From: Haberlea rhodopensis | Lineage: Eukaryota; Streptophyta; Magnoliopsida; Lamiales; Gesneriaceae | Assembly: GCA_907163345.1 (NCBI GenBank) | Contig: CAJQUN010000014.1 | Coordinates: 3,286,001 to 3,350,000 of the forward strand | Direction: 5' to 3' | Length of the DNA: 64,000 nucleotides | Part shown: positions 23,801 through 34,000 of the stretch, one piece after another | How positions within the stretch are numbered: position 1 is the first letter of the stretch | Layout: each line of letters begins with the position of its first letter | The notes under the pieces: generated by a model | Seen by the model: only the letters and a program-made list of their open reading frames with translations | The model's database searches: none | Told to the model about the DNA's origin: nothing | Translations under genes and position numbers: made by a program

Positions 23801-23986
23801 TGTACATACCCCCTATGATCTAATTCTAGATACTAAATAATGATGAAGCATTAAGGGGGTATTAGAATCTTGCTCATAGTTACCTTTGCTGTGCAGGTTT
23901 ACACGATGATTGAGAAATTCAAGCAGCATGGGCCATTTTCAGTTCCTGTAAAATCAAAAAAGAAGACAAAAAGAGGCCAACATTAA
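14806..23986 (+). CDS. MYH: Adenine DNA glycosylase (MutY homologue)
   Basis: Removes adenine mispaired with 8-oxoguanine in base excision repair. Exons: 14806-15135, 15249-15308, 16052-16171, 16252-16349, 17122-17651, 17832-17935, 23897-23986; phases agree, 443 residues. Visible motifs: WVSEVMLQQTRV with catalytic Glu76; helix-hairpin-helix VKGIGNYTAGAI (about 152-163); PVVDGNVVRVLSR with catalytic Asp176; 4Fe-4S cysteines Cys230, 237, 240 and 246 (spacing 6-2-5); and a C-terminal NUDIX-like 8-oxoG recognition domain from about residue 270 (LLVKRPDKGLLAGLWEFPS). The frame is open upstream to ATG 14653, which would add 51 basic residues that could be an organelle-targeting peptide, and even to ATG 14527 inside the MITE. 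The last intron is 5961 bases and full of transposons. The final exon (VYTMIEKFKQHG...) is short but in frame. Confidence 0.9.
18480..18750 (-). mobile_element. Ty3/gypsy reverse transcriptase, central fragment
   Basis: Read on the minus strand, this gives FDQLQGTYVHSKIDLRSGYH, then an interrupted segment including QKTAFKTRYEHYEF and VMPLGLTNAPA, the conserved palm motifs of Ty3/gypsy reverse transcriptase. It is the downstream half of the gypsy copy whose gag, protease and RT start lie at 21130-23170. Stops and small indels show decay. Confidence 0.8.
18751..19070 (-). mobile_element. hAT transposase-like (DUF659-type) fragment inside the gypsy RT
   Basis: On the minus strand the text RPIDLYFMKNVEDALKKGRG is followed by SGQYDENKKKIREKVVESFC and RWMHDTGMPF. 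This resembles the region before and at the start of the DUF659 domain of plant hAT-family transposases. It joins directly to gypsy RT sequence (FDQLQGTYVHSK) at about 18750, so the two are fused without an obvious boundary. A frameshift lies near 18920. Family assignment is from memory and moderate. Confidence 0.45.
19076..21121. mobile_element. LTR-like TG...CA element with perfect 5-bp TSD (solo LTR?)
   Basis: Starts TGGTATGCGC at 19076 and ends CCATATCA at 21121, giving TG...CA ends with short inverted termini (TGGTATG against TGATATG). The flanks are GCCTC at 19071-19075 and GCCTC at 21122-21126, a perfect 5-bp duplication. No open frame of interest is present. It contains GGGATCGATCCCACGAGG (about 19158), a word familiar from plant LTR retrotransposons. 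Without the MITE inserted at 20180 and its duplicated site, it is about 1465 bases. It splits the gypsy RT. Confidence 0.75.
20180..20754. mobile_element. hAT-like MITE, copy 2 (575 bp), nested in LTR-like element
   Basis: Ends are TGGGGATGGCAA (20180) and TTGCCATCCTAC (to 20754), flanked by perfect TTGTGG at 20174-20179 and 20755-20760. GC-rich termini and an AT-rich core match copy 1 (14108-14617) in inverted orientation; for example ATGAACACATGAGTTTTGAT in the core is the inverse of sequence near 14290. It carries no transposase. The insertion is the youngest layer of the nested stack. Confidence 0.85.
21122..23660 (-). mobile_element. Degenerate Ty3/gypsy retrotransposon: gag, protease, RT start
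   Basis: Read from about 23170 down to 21122 on the minus strand. The gag part shows FPCFDGRLHTEDFVDWIPNV (about 22870), then a zinc-knuckle area near 22100 with a CFxYKQPGHL-like remnant, then an acidic linker and a protease-like region near 21870. The junction to RT shows HELPPMRIIQHHIDLVPGG (about 21320), and LTPKKDGxWRMC follows at about 21150. The RT continues at 18480-18750 beyond the inserted elements. A diverged initiator-Met tRNA primer site (TTGGCATTAGAG) lies at 23645-23658 on the same strand, so the 5' LTR should lie just above 23660. Many stops and frameshifts; inactive. Confidence 0.75.
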
Positions 23987-26974
23987 TCATGTGCTGATCT
24001 GAGTGAATAGCTAATGAAAAGTCTGCCAATTATCTGGAAAGTTTTTTTTCTCTCACAAATGCTTTCATCTACTGAAAGATGACATCTTTTTATAAGCCAA
24101 AACAAGAAATTCAAGATTTGGCATTTAGTCAGCTTATCCCGCCTTTCCAATATCATAAAATTTTGCCCTGAGTGTAAGCATTACCGCACTTGAACATATT
24201 TCAGAGTTCAAGTTATATCTTCAAATTTTATGACCGAAGTCCCACTTTTGTAGTGTGACGGAGACTAACGTAGGTTGCTTCTTCAGGAACTCTTCACTAT
24301 TGGTCTTTGGTTTGACGAATTAACAACGCTCATCAAACTTCAAAGTTTGGCTGGAGGTCTGTACTCGTTTAAATTATAGTCGAGCCACTGGGCTGATTAG
24401 TGCTTCATTTATCTTACCTATATGACATTTGATTTTTTTTTCCTGGTCCACTTCTTTATTGTAAAGCTGGAATCTTGTGAGGGTCTCAAGCTCATCTTAA
24501 GTTTTTTTTTTTCATTTGGGTCCAGAAAGTTGTAAAAATGTGTTGACCTTCCGGATCGCTCCTCTCCTGTGCAATTTTATTGTTATTCTCATGACATGTA
24601 CCTGTTGTCCTTCATTGCATGTATTTCTATTCATGTTTAAGTAGGTGAATAATGTAAAAATATTTGAAGAACATGTATCAGGGATGTGATACATAGAAGC
24701 GTTAGCAGAAACCCCCAGTTTCTCGTGGAATAGCCAAAGGTTAGTGTTATCCAACTTATATAATTTTGTTTCTCGGAATAACTACCTTGGTCTTAAAATC
24801 CAGTTTGCCTAAACCCTCATTGTTCTTCAAGTAATATAATAAAGTACAAATTTTTATTATAAATAAAACTGTACGTTTAAATTTTAAATATTCAAAATTC
24901 AGTTACGCAAAAAAATTATACTTTTATTTAACTTTTACAGAGCAAACATGCATATTTTCGTTAATTGTATTAAAATTTAACTTGCAAGATGAAGCTAAAG
25001 ACCCAAATATAGATATATTCTTAAGTTATTAAAATTTTGTATAAAAAATATAATATTTAATGCACAAGCAACATGTGTTCCATGACTATTTAGTATATAT
25101 TAATGGTCAAGTATCTCATTTCACTCATTTCACTGTCTTGTATTTTACTTGTTAGATAGTAATGGTGGTAGAATTTAATTTCTCCACTCACTAGAATATC
25201 AAATTCTCCATTGGAAATGGATAATACGAGTAAACAGGTGGGCAGCCCAAGAACAGGAGCCAATCGGGCCAATATTAGTATTTCCCGTGCAGATCATCCC
25301 ACAACAGAGGGCCTTGGGGGCAACCCAGTTTTGTGGCAGCTCCGGACCAACCGGCCCACTGACGTAGCTCTTGAAATTGTAAACTTGTGATTTATTAACC
25401 AGGCAAGAGACGGAGTTCGTGGCAATTTGTACCCATGTGTATATCCTTAATAGCGGTTTTCATCTGTATGAAGTAAATAGGTAGTTTACATGCATCTCTG
25501 CGGTTTGAAATATGCAGTTTACCCTGTGATTTTCAAAATATGTATTTTATGTCATGCTTCGTAAAACATGACATACTGGCTAACGTTATATAAAAGTGGT
25601 ATTTTGTACTTATTCATAAACCATACAGGTAAACCAAGGGCGTAAGATACCATGGGCAATGATGGCAATTGCCGGGCGGAAATTATCCAGGTTACCATAT
25701 TATTGGTTAAAGGTCAATTAAATATAGAAAGGCCAACCCAAGTATCTAATAAGTCATTTGTATTCAAGCCCAATTGAAAAATTAAAAACCGATTGTTTTT
25801 AGGTTTATGGTTTAGGCGCAGAGAAGTAAGAGATTATACTATTTCAAATTCGCTAGTCCAAATGTGAGCTACACTCCGCACCAACTTTTTTTTTTGGAGA
25901 CGATCACACGATTTATTTCAATTGCCTAGTATGATTATTGCACTATTTCTATTATTGAGTGAAGTCTATTATTTGAAAGAAATGAAAATTATGTTTTTTA
26001 TAATAGATATGTTTTTATATTGATTGTTGAACTAAAATTTTATTGTTCGAGAAAATTTGTATTTTGCAATTATATGGTAATTACTATTTGTATTTTGCAA
26101 TTTATGTATTTATTTGTTTAGTTTGCATACTGTATACTTTTTCGAAGTTTTCAAATGTATTATTTTTCTATTTGATTTGTAGGTTAAACTATATTGTTAT
26201 TGTTCTTTGTCATTGATTTTTTTCTTTTAAGAATTTAAATGATATTGATGCCTGCTCCAGTTTAGTTCGCTATCATTCATGTGAATTTTAGCTCAATACA
26301 GAAACACCTAATAATCCACACATTTCTACTTGTTCAAAAATCGAATAGCGAATGCAAGACTAAGATAAATTTACTTGAATGGTGTATTTTTGTATTATGA
26401 AATGCCAAATTATTTTTTTTATTATAGGTAGATTACGATAAGAAAAATTGAAATATTCTTGATTTTTTTCAATAAAAAAGATGACGGGTCAACAACTAAT
26501 ACAAAAATGCCCATTAGATTAACCTATTTATACTTCAAAATCACCATCAAATATGTATATGTGTGTGTATGTGTATATATACACATATTATTCAAAATAA
26601 TTTTGCCCACCAGGTTAAAAAAAATTTGTTACGCCCTTATGTTAGGCTCATTATTTTTAAACTATATGGATAAACTTTTCATTCGGAATTAGTTGTCAAA
26701 AACCCAAGAAACACTTAAAAGAGGTAATCTTCACGTGGCCATTTTTAGGCCCCAAGTTCACTTTATCAATAGCTCCACGGAGAAAGGACTTCATATTCAT
26801 ATTCAATCTTACTATAGGGAAAAGATATTCACACACGTTCAGAATTGTAAAATCAGTGTCGAGCATGCAACTAACGTAACCACACCAGTAAGCTACAGCT
26901 TCTTCTTCATTCGTCATCCTCAATGTTACAGTTGAGCACTATCTTCTTCAAAAACTTGTTTTATATTTAGAAGA
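23987..26974. other. Intergenic DNA, no gene recognised
   Basis: Includes the MUTYH 3' flank and about 2.9 kb of AT-rich sequence. Short open frames around 24512-24754, 25090-25272 and 26459-26935 show no family motif. An AT/GT microsatellite (TATATGTGTGTGTATGTGTA) lies at about 26554. No RNA gene was seen. Confidence 0.5.
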
Positions 26975-28114
26975 ATGGCGACTATGGCCGGAGGGTCCAT
27001 AGCTGTTTGGAGCCTCCTATCTTCATCATCTTCTTCTAACTGCCACAAAGCCAGAACAACATCCACATTATCACTGGTATTAACTCAAGATTAGCACTTC
27101 AGATTGATTTTCTATATATCTTATAGACATAGAAATCTTGATTTTATGTTCATTCAAGAAAGGGAGCCTCTCAATGTAATTGGTTTCCACATTTCTTGGA
27201 GGTGGAAGTCATCAATATTCGTAATCTTCAACAAAGTACAGCTCTTTACTATATTCATATACAGGTTTCTGACGGAGTCAGTTACAAACGGCGAAACTTA
27301 TCATGTGAAGCAGTTCAACAACAAGAATCATCTACATTCACAGGTAATTATAGCTTATTATTGTACTCAAATTTTCATTTTGACGGGACTCTGAGTTTTA
27401 TAAGAAAGTGAAAAAAAAAACTGATAAATTTTGGTATTTTTGCTTATTTTTCCATTAGAAATAATGGTTATCTTTCTTTTTTTGCAAAAAAAATGGTTAT
27501 GAGTCGGTTTTCCACTTTCAAATGATGTTTTCTTTTATATCTTTAAGTTGTTCTTTAGTGCTTCCAGCTGGGAAATGGATCCAGTTGGTTATAATCTTTG
27601 GACCTTGGATATACATATATAATTTATTACTAGTAAACAACTAAAAACAGCAAAAAAAAATTAAAAAAATTATTATCATTTATTTGGATATTAAATAGAG
27701 TAAATGTAATATGCAAAAATGGAGTTGATGTTATATGGATTGAGAGTTATCAAATATTGTATAGTGTATGTAACTTTGGACAGAAAAATATAATCTCATA
27801 ATTAATATTACGATGATTAACCAAATCAAGAGAGTCCCAAAATTAATTCCTCTGAGGTGCTAACATTGAGCAAGTAGTCATATATAATTGAAAAATCAGC
27901 TGCTACTGACATAAAGGAGACAAAAGAGGTGAAGAAACCGGTTAAAGACGCAACGGAAGACAAAGCAGTGGCCGAGAAGCCGAAAGCTGCAGCAAAAGCT
28001 CCGGCAAAGACTCTGCCAGAGTTGATGTGGGAGGATCTAATTCCTGCACTAAAAACAACTCTTGAAGTTCAACAAGATATTACCCAACTCGACCTCTCTT
28101 TCAATGATAACAAG
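26975..28114 (+). pseudogene. NDHV: NdhV-like (DUF2996) plastid NDH subunit gene, 3' truncated
   Basis: NdhV is a nuclear-encoded, plastid-targeted subunit that stabilises the thylakoid NDH complex. Three exons are visible: 26975-27076, 27265-27343 and 27900-28114, with agreeing phases and GT-AG sites, giving 132 residues. The start (MATMAGGSIAVWSLLSSSSS) is Ser-rich and suits a transit peptide. The third exon has the lysine/alanine-rich linker and then LPELMWEDLIPALKTTLEVQ...LSFNDNK, the first part of the DUF2996 domain. The family continues with an aromatic-rich block and ends near a VFWVEKRL-like helix. I searched 28115-30236 on both strands and saw no such exon, so the gene appears cut within the domain. 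Downstream exons beyond a very large insertion cannot be excluded. Confidence 0.65.
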
Positions 28115-30236
28115 GTTAGCCTTAGTATATTATTCTATTCCACTACATTGATTTAATGAGGAAGGGAATAATACAAGCATTACACGGAGATGTATACTGG
28201 ATTGAGTTCAATGTCTCTGCCTATCATTTCAACACATGCTTCTGTCAAACAGGTGTTCTATCAAGTACAGATATAAAACATCATGGACTTTTACGGGATG
28301 CTCCTAAACTTTCATTCTCTTTTTATGAACAACAAACTTTTTTATACTGAAAATGGCCTTATTTAGATTATTATAGTATAACACGACTCAAGACCACGAC
28401 TCTAAATGAAAACGACGAGTACGTCCAAAAAATCTAGCCCTTTTCAATTCTAATATAATCTGTGTCCACTCATAATGTATAAAAATAAAAGATACAGAGG
28501 GGATTATAATCTGTGTCCACTAATATAATCTGTGTCCACTCATTAGAGGTGTCAAATGGGTCGTTCCTGGCCGGAACGGTTTGGAAACGGGCCTTGCCGG
28601 CACGGCCCGTTTACACTAAAGGATGGCTAGTAAAGCCCTTTTCAATTTTTTTTACAATATTTTTTTTTGGCTTTACCTATCTATCGGCACAATTGTCCCG
28701 ATCGATCGGTAAAGCCAAACATTTCAATATAATGGATATATTAGCACGTATGGTAAGATGATATACACTAGCTAACAGTCCGCCAGGTGCTACATCATAG
28801 GCACATTGAGAGCGTAGATAATTGTAACCATATACATATAAAATGACAAGACGCACTTCTACAAGTAAAAGGAGTTCCCACAATAGCCATCACAAAGAGA
28901 ATTTCATCTTGAATTGATTCGAGTTTAGGACACTAGCATTGCTATTTCCATATCATTGTGCTGGTAATCTTGGTCGCCATACATTGCTCCCATTTTTGCG
29001 ACGCATTTGGTTCAACAAACTGGTTGGTTGGGTGCTACTCATTAAGGGCATTGCTACCTTTAAGGGAATAGCAACAATTAGATGTGAATATCTCAATCCA
29101 AGTTGAATAGAAATATTTTCATCCAATGGTTTGATGTTGAGCTAAGGACACTCCAAAAACTGGTTGGGCTTTGATTTTGATGCTTTTTTAGTAGAAATTG
29201 GCGAGAGCGTGATGGTAGTGGTGTTTTGTCCGCAGAAAGGACGAGAGATGAGGGGAAAACCCCATCTTGGCAACTCCTTTAAGCTTTAGCATCAGTATAC
29301 TTGAACGACTATAAGGGAAGATGAAGTTCATACAAGGTGGCACTTAATTAGCCAAGTATTAATATTTGTGCGCACAATTTTAATGAATGACTAAATGTTT
29401 TAGGCAAGAAAAATGAAATGAATCTAACGATTACAACTAATAATAATAATTAAAGTTATTAATTAAGATTATATTATTCTATATAATCATGAACAAATAA
29501 CAATAACAAACTAAAAATACACTATATGTCACGTCAATCGGGTCAAAAGTGGCATCATATGCTCACTTGAAGCACCAGATCTCAACCCTTAACTCCCCAA
29601 TCGATGTATCAAAAATAAAATAAAATAAAATAAAATACACCCTATATACCCATTTTATGTAGGATAACAATGGATATCAGCCTTATGGTGGATAGGTAAA
29701 GACTGTTGCAGGTAGAACATAAAAATATTCATCACGCTTCCCACCGTTACACATTATTATAAATTATATTTGTGCAATATGACACGTAAATAATATTAAT
29801 TATTGGTTTTATTGGTAATATGTTTTTTGCCCTTTCAACGCTTGGTGAATCTCTACAAGATACAAGTTCTCAACATTCCCCTGGCGCCAACTTTCACAGG
29901 ATACAAGTTACAATTTCTTCATATCCATGAGCAATCTAGGCCTACCGTTGATCCTGAATAATCCAAATATATCTGCTTGGTTGACGGTCCATATATGTGA
30001 GACCAGGGCCAACAGTCTGGATCCAACTTAGAATAACTTCTGGTTTGCATTTCTATATTTCACAATAGTACTTCATTCCAAGATGCAGAATCGACATCGA
30101 AATCATTTCTTGACTTTGCTAACTAACGTAACCTCTGAATTTCTGTGGACTGTAAATTTCTAAATACAGTAAATGGTGGCCAGCTAAACTCGATAGCCAT
30201 AGGAGGGCAAGTTATGGCTGCCTACCACTGAGTCGA
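28115..30236. other. Intergenic DNA with GC-rich repeat scraps and an (AAAAT)n tract
   Basis: At about 28545-28640 a GC-rich patch (AGAGGTGTCAAATGGGTCG, then CGGGCC/GGCCCG words) resembles the end of a hAT-like MITE. GGCTTTACC (28669-28677) and GGTAAAGCC (28708-28716) form perfect 9-bp inverted arms around CGATCGATCG-type sequence. An (AAAAT)n microsatellite lies at about 29611-29637. No gene is supported. Confidence 0.5.
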
Positions 30237-30971
30237 CTAGTTAGTTGCAGAACATTTGTCATTGTTAACCTTCCTGTAGAATAGAACATAGGCAGCAGCT
30301 GACTTCACGTCTTCCTCATTGATCAGTGATATGTGGCTATCGTCAAAATTGTACCACTTGTTTTCATCCAGAAGCTGCATATGAAGTATACAGATTAGAA
30401 GAAACGTCCTTACTTAGATTCTCTAAGATGTAAATAACATCAGCTTCAGTGTGCTGAGTGAATATTTGACATACAATGAAATATCTGAGGATGTCGCATG
30501 GACAGTTGAAACTCTGATATTCCAATTAGATGTGAACTCAAATTAAAAGCAATCCATGATTAATGTGCCAAGACACGACGAACACGGAAGTATAAACATA
30601 GAAGGAATATCACAAACCTTAATGTGTGCCGTGTAATGACCACTTCCCATGCTACCATAGTGATTTGTCAAGGCATAGAGATCATAAATTTGTCTCTGAG
30701 TGTTGCTCTTGCTTGCAACATAATTTGTCAAATCGAAGTCATGAATGGGGAAATTGATAAATGTGTCTAGCTTATGCTTAACAGATCGACTGTAAGAGAA
30801 CCTTTTTAAGTGAATGACAAGAACTTCAGGAAGTCTCCAAAGATCCAGCTTCTTGCTCGCCTGGCGCCTCTCCTTGCATTGAGGACAATACCTGCACCGC
30901 AAACAGATACAAACGTAGTAAATTTGAGAGAAAAGCTAGATTTTGGATATCCACCAATAAGTTGAGAGAGA

Positions 30972-31008
<37 letters not shown>

Positions 31009-34000
31009 AACTCAAATCTAATCTACAATTTAGGGACTTAGCATACACCATTTCAATCTTGAACGAACATGGAGATGCTTGTCTAAAAATTTCGCATTTG
31101 AATGTCTGTTAAACCAATAACTAGTACATCAGAAGTAAAAAAAGGAGAAGTATAGTGAAGGAAAGGAAGAGGTTACCACATATCCTCAGGGACCAATGGC
31201 TCTTCCCGTAGAAAAGATTCCAAGCAAGCATACAGTGAGAGAGGTTCATTACGAGCTTTCTTGCCTAAATGCTCATATTTACAAACTTCTGGAAGGTTTT
31301 CTACGTGGCTGGTATCATAGCTTCCCAAAAGCTTCTGCGACCAGTCAACAAATACGAGTATCGACATAGAGGACGAGGACAACTTAACGACCTTATCATC
31401 ACCCACAGTTAAATCGACGCACGCATTATTTTCGTCAACCAACTGTAAAGGAAGTTTCTGTAAGGTCACTGGCTTTGAACAGCCACCATCTCCTTTTCTT
31501 AGATCAGCAGTATCAGCATCCGCACAAGCTTCCGAATTTCTGGTGGAATGGGATTGATTCGATGTTGCCGCTGATGCACCTGGATTTGTCGTTCTTAACA
31601 TTGGTGAGAGCATTGTATGAACTATCAACTGTATATCACCTCTAGTAATAGTATCATCACACGAGATTGGTGAAACAAGAGGTGTCCCATAAGGCTTCCA
31701 TCCAAGAGCACTTTGAGCATTTGTTGTACCCCTATAAATATAGAGACCAAAGAAGCAGTATTAAAGAGATGTAGAAGCAGTACCAGATTCTATGAGAATG
31801 AAATGCATAATGCTGACTGCATTGAGTGTTACATACTGTTCTTCCCGCCTGTGAATCAATTGTAGGTACGTAGTGTTCTTCAACACTTTCGAGATCTTGT
31901 AGGCTGTCAGGTGGTCATCATCTTTTATGGAAGATAATGATATCAATGGATCCTCCAAGAACCGGTAAATCAAGTGGCCTCTTATCTAGAACAACACAAC
32001 AAATAAACTTTCAGGCAAAAATCCATGCACAAATATGAGATTATATTCCACAGCATTTGCTCTGCCAACCTCTGCAAGCAGGAGCTTCTCATTGAGTTGC
32101 AAGGAACAAGCATTACTTAGGGCTTGGATCAAATCACGGCAACGTCCCTGCTTTGGAACAGTAACAGAGCAAGCTGCTGGCAGCGCGCTTCCATCACAGG
32201 TAAAAACAGTTATGGTCATACTTCGAGTGGTTGCAGGCTGAAGTGGCAGGGATAGATACATGAAAGGATCAAATGTAATAGAAACTTTATTACATACAGG
32301 ACAGACTAGAGTTGACTTGAATTGACCCTGCAAAACAAAAGTGCGTAAGTAATTCTATTGCTATAATTTATTTACACAAGAGACCAGAATCTTTAATGAA
32401 GTAACAAATGAAAAAACTGATAGAAGTTTGTTACAGAAAATTACAGGATACCAAGACCAGAAGCCAACAAAATGAGTTTAAGTTGCTGATATTCAAAAGG
32501 AGCCGGAATTTTCTAGCAACAAATTGTGTGTGTACGAAGAGCTGAACATATTAAAAGCAGGGCCTATCACCGGGGCATTCAAAAACCCCACAAACGGTAA
32601 AGCCACAAGGTAAGAGAAGTAATCTACCAGTAATATGATTTACTTACTTGGCATACATCCACAATGATGGAATCATTTCGAGCAATATGATTTGCCCAAT
32701 ACTCATCAGCAACTTCTTCATCAGGCCGGCCATCTGCATCTTTGGATTTTATATACGGCTTATGTTTGACACGATTCAGATCTTCATGAAGTCCATCTAA
32801 CAAAAATGCAAGAAGTTCCTGCACAGAAGAGACAGCGAGACAGCGATATACTGGTTGACTGTCTTCATTCAATATCAGTGTAAATTCATAAAAGCTTTAC
32901 ATGACGCACCGAACCTGTGAATCATGTTGACTGCATCCACTAAACTGCGGTGCAAAGCGTGCAAGCTTTGCTTTAAATTGCCTGGGCGCAACAGGAGCTC
33001 GCCCTGGTGCCCATAATTTTCTAAGTAAATCACCAAATGCTAAAGCAAGCTCACCCTACAAAATATATCAAGATTCATATAAATGACCATGTCAAAAGAA
33101 ATCAATCAGAACACAGCTTAATGCTAGCAACATGGTTCTATATTAGCACAGGCAGACTACTCCTCATATTGGTTAACTGTAAACACCATCAATACAACAA
33201 AAAATGTCTGTTCAGAATGCACACACGACGTCGAGATTTAAGATACCCTAGTTTAGGATTCATTATCAAAAAAATAATTTAAAAATTGATCTTGAGTTAA
33301 TAAACTTGTACTATAGCAGAAGATGCATAACTTCCAAAATTGTTAAATTCGCTCCTACAAAAATTCGATGATTCCAACTGAATATCTTCCATCTTTAGAA
33401 TCAAAGCTTTGAGAATATGAGCATGTGTAGTGAGTCTTATCATCAATGCTTTTGAAACTTACAACCATGCCCAGAGGATTCTGTCTGTTGATTTCTTGAT
33501 GGTAATCTTCACGAAAATACCGAGCAAATTCTGGTGTATGAACAAGGCACTGTATTGCACTATTCATAAAACAAGTGTTTCCAAGATTCAACAGTCCAGT
33601 GAGACCACAAGAAGACCCCCTTGTACCAACCCCACTTGGACCATATGCCTTCTCCGTATTTAGGTTTTGAGCTTGGGACAATTCTGCATTGCCATTTGTT
33701 GATGAATAAGATACAGCTTCGGAAATCGGTACACTTGACTGTGAAGGTACAACAACAGTCATGCTTCCATTATCCACAGAGCCGTTCTCCTGAATGGAAT
33801 TCATGCCATCCTCAATATTACTATTTACAACCTCCACCAAGATCTGCTTCAGCCATTGGAAAAGAAACATGGAACATCAGAATATTGTGCCTATGCTCGC
33901 TCAGAATATTATTTGATATTGCTTCTCGAAACACTATGATTTATGACAGATTATCTGAGCACTGATTTTTAATGGGGCATGAGCATATAACAGTTCAGCT

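Noticed and set aside
28156..28350. Open frame just after the last NdhV-like exon as a continuation of the gene
   Set aside because: It does not contain the expected aromatic-rich DUF2996 block and there is a stop before it in the exon frame.
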